Below are positions 45,748 to 46,618 of a stretch of DNA of 46,618 nucleotides, piece after piece (the first letter of the stretch is position 1; each line of letters opens with the position of its first letter). Position numbers and translations under genes: made by a program. The notes below the pieces were generated by a model. The model saw only the letters and a program-made list of their open reading frames with translations. It was not told where the DNA came from and ran no database searches. The stretch comes from Sphaeroforma sirkka (taxonomy: Eukaryota; Opisthokonta; Ichthyosporea; Ichthyophonida): the NCBI GenBank assembly GCA_001586965.3, contig LUCW03000643.1:12501-59118 (forward strand), in the 5' to 3' direction.

Positions 45748-46618
45748 TGTTAAGACTTCGATGTATGGCTTTGTGTTGTTGATGAATAGTTGGTCCAGAT
45801 TGAAGGAGTGTCGGCTATTATATAATAGTTGACTTCAGCCATTTGTGTTACACACTTTCTTCCGCCGTTCTCCTCTCGTGATACCAAAATAGCTAATTAT
45901 CATTGAATCATGTTGATGTCTACAAGGTCTGCTTGCGGGTCCCCTGAAACTCGTTGCGCCTCGAATACACCTTGCTCCTTGATGATTGCTAATCATTTTG
46001 TTTGGGTTGGTTTTGTTAATGAGTACTCGTTTTGCTCTCCTTGCTCTGCCTATAGGAGTAATTAAGAGTTGCTGATAGACTCGAAGCGTGTTCAATGATC
46101 AACCGCCTGTCGTGTTCTAGCGTTCTGAATGCTCCTTTAATCCAACCTTCGGACCACTGTACTCCAACATCAATCAAATCTGAGGCCTGCAGCCAGGAAG
46201 TTCAGGTCAAGGTTCCCAAGAATAACCTTGAAGCCCAAGGTAGATACATCGGTTATGAAGTTGGAAAACCAAAAAACAAATTCCTTTATTCAAACCAACT
46301 TGAGTGTACTTGCACGATGCCTGATAAGTGCTGTCTACTTTTGCATGTACTATTTCTTCTGTACTTTGCAAAGAGTCCGCTGCATCTTGACGATCTGCCT
46401 TATACGTCGGTGATAACGTTCTCCTTAATTTTTTTTCACCAACAATCATACAACCGTACCAGGCTATGTTGGTCCCATGGCTGATTCACTTACGTTGACT
46501 TCCCTTTCTCTCTAGAATGGAAATTTAAGTATATATATATAGCATGTATATATATATACGAAAATGATATTCTGTCTTGTAACATCGGTAAAATATGTCT
46601 TTCTAGTTGTGTGTTGGT
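45748..46618. other. Right end of window, nothing recognised
   Basis: This is where the gypsy 5' untranslated region and 5' LTR would be expected, but no match to the 180-bp LTR was seen. An open frame at 46095-46484 (plus) has no family signature. TA-rich runs (about 46531-46560) close the window. Confidence 0.45.

Noticed and set aside
46095..46484. 129-codon open frame at the right end
   Set aside because: It has no family signature and odd composition; both strands are equally open.

Overview
The window is nuclear DNA of an intron-rich eukaryote. GT-AG spliceosomal introns interrupt conserved protein genes, and the right half is packed with decayed retrotransposons and a Mutator-like transposon fragment. 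There is no bacterial operon structure, and no rRNA, tRNA or CRISPR array was seen. The TRMO gene has the animal-type layout (TsaA/TrmO barrel plus a C-terminal extension). With the long introns and the repeat load, this suggests a unicellular relative of animals, such as an ichthyosporean-like protist. That placement is inference; a fungus-like or other protist is not excluded.

Layout. (1) 346-3516, plus: six-exon TRMO, a tRNA A37 N6-methyltransferase with a mitochondrial-type leader. Its first intron carries two long (TA)n arrays and its 3' end lies in a perfect 146-bp tandem duplication. (2) 3779-5450, minus: a small unrecognised gene rebuilt from four phase-compatible exons; it converges on TRMO and diverges from the next gene. 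(3) 5630-16408, plus: the main gene, 18 exons and about 1249 residues, a PIF1-family DNA helicase with an N-terminal CCCH zinc finger and a C-terminal CCHC zinc knuckle. (4) 16409-24791: a gene-poor stretch holding two families of old tandem duplications (about 227 bp and about 800 bp units) and a C19 run. (5) 24792-28620, minus: a decayed Ty1/copia element with one LTR. (6) 29344-30470, minus: the spliced 3' end of a MULE transposase (SWIM finger, PGRPKK-like linker, CCHC knuckle). (7) 31230-32208, plus: a second copia 3' end, inverted relative to the first. (8) 32421-34297: minisatellites and AT-rich DNA. (9) 34298-38757, plus: a frameshifted LINE (ORF1, endonuclease, reverse transcriptase). 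(10) A 179-bp solo LTR (38756-38934). (11) 39288 to about 45747, minus: a decayed Ty3/gypsy chromovirus with a 180-bp 3' LTR and an extra NPPW-containing domain between RNase H and integrase. (12) 45748-46618: nothing recognised.

The three host genes are packed tightly at the left end: two converge with about 260 bp between stop codons, and two diverge with about 180 bp between start codons. All splice models are hand-built from reading frames, splice-site motifs and protein-family similarity. Exon phases add up without error in all three genes, but no transcript data were available.
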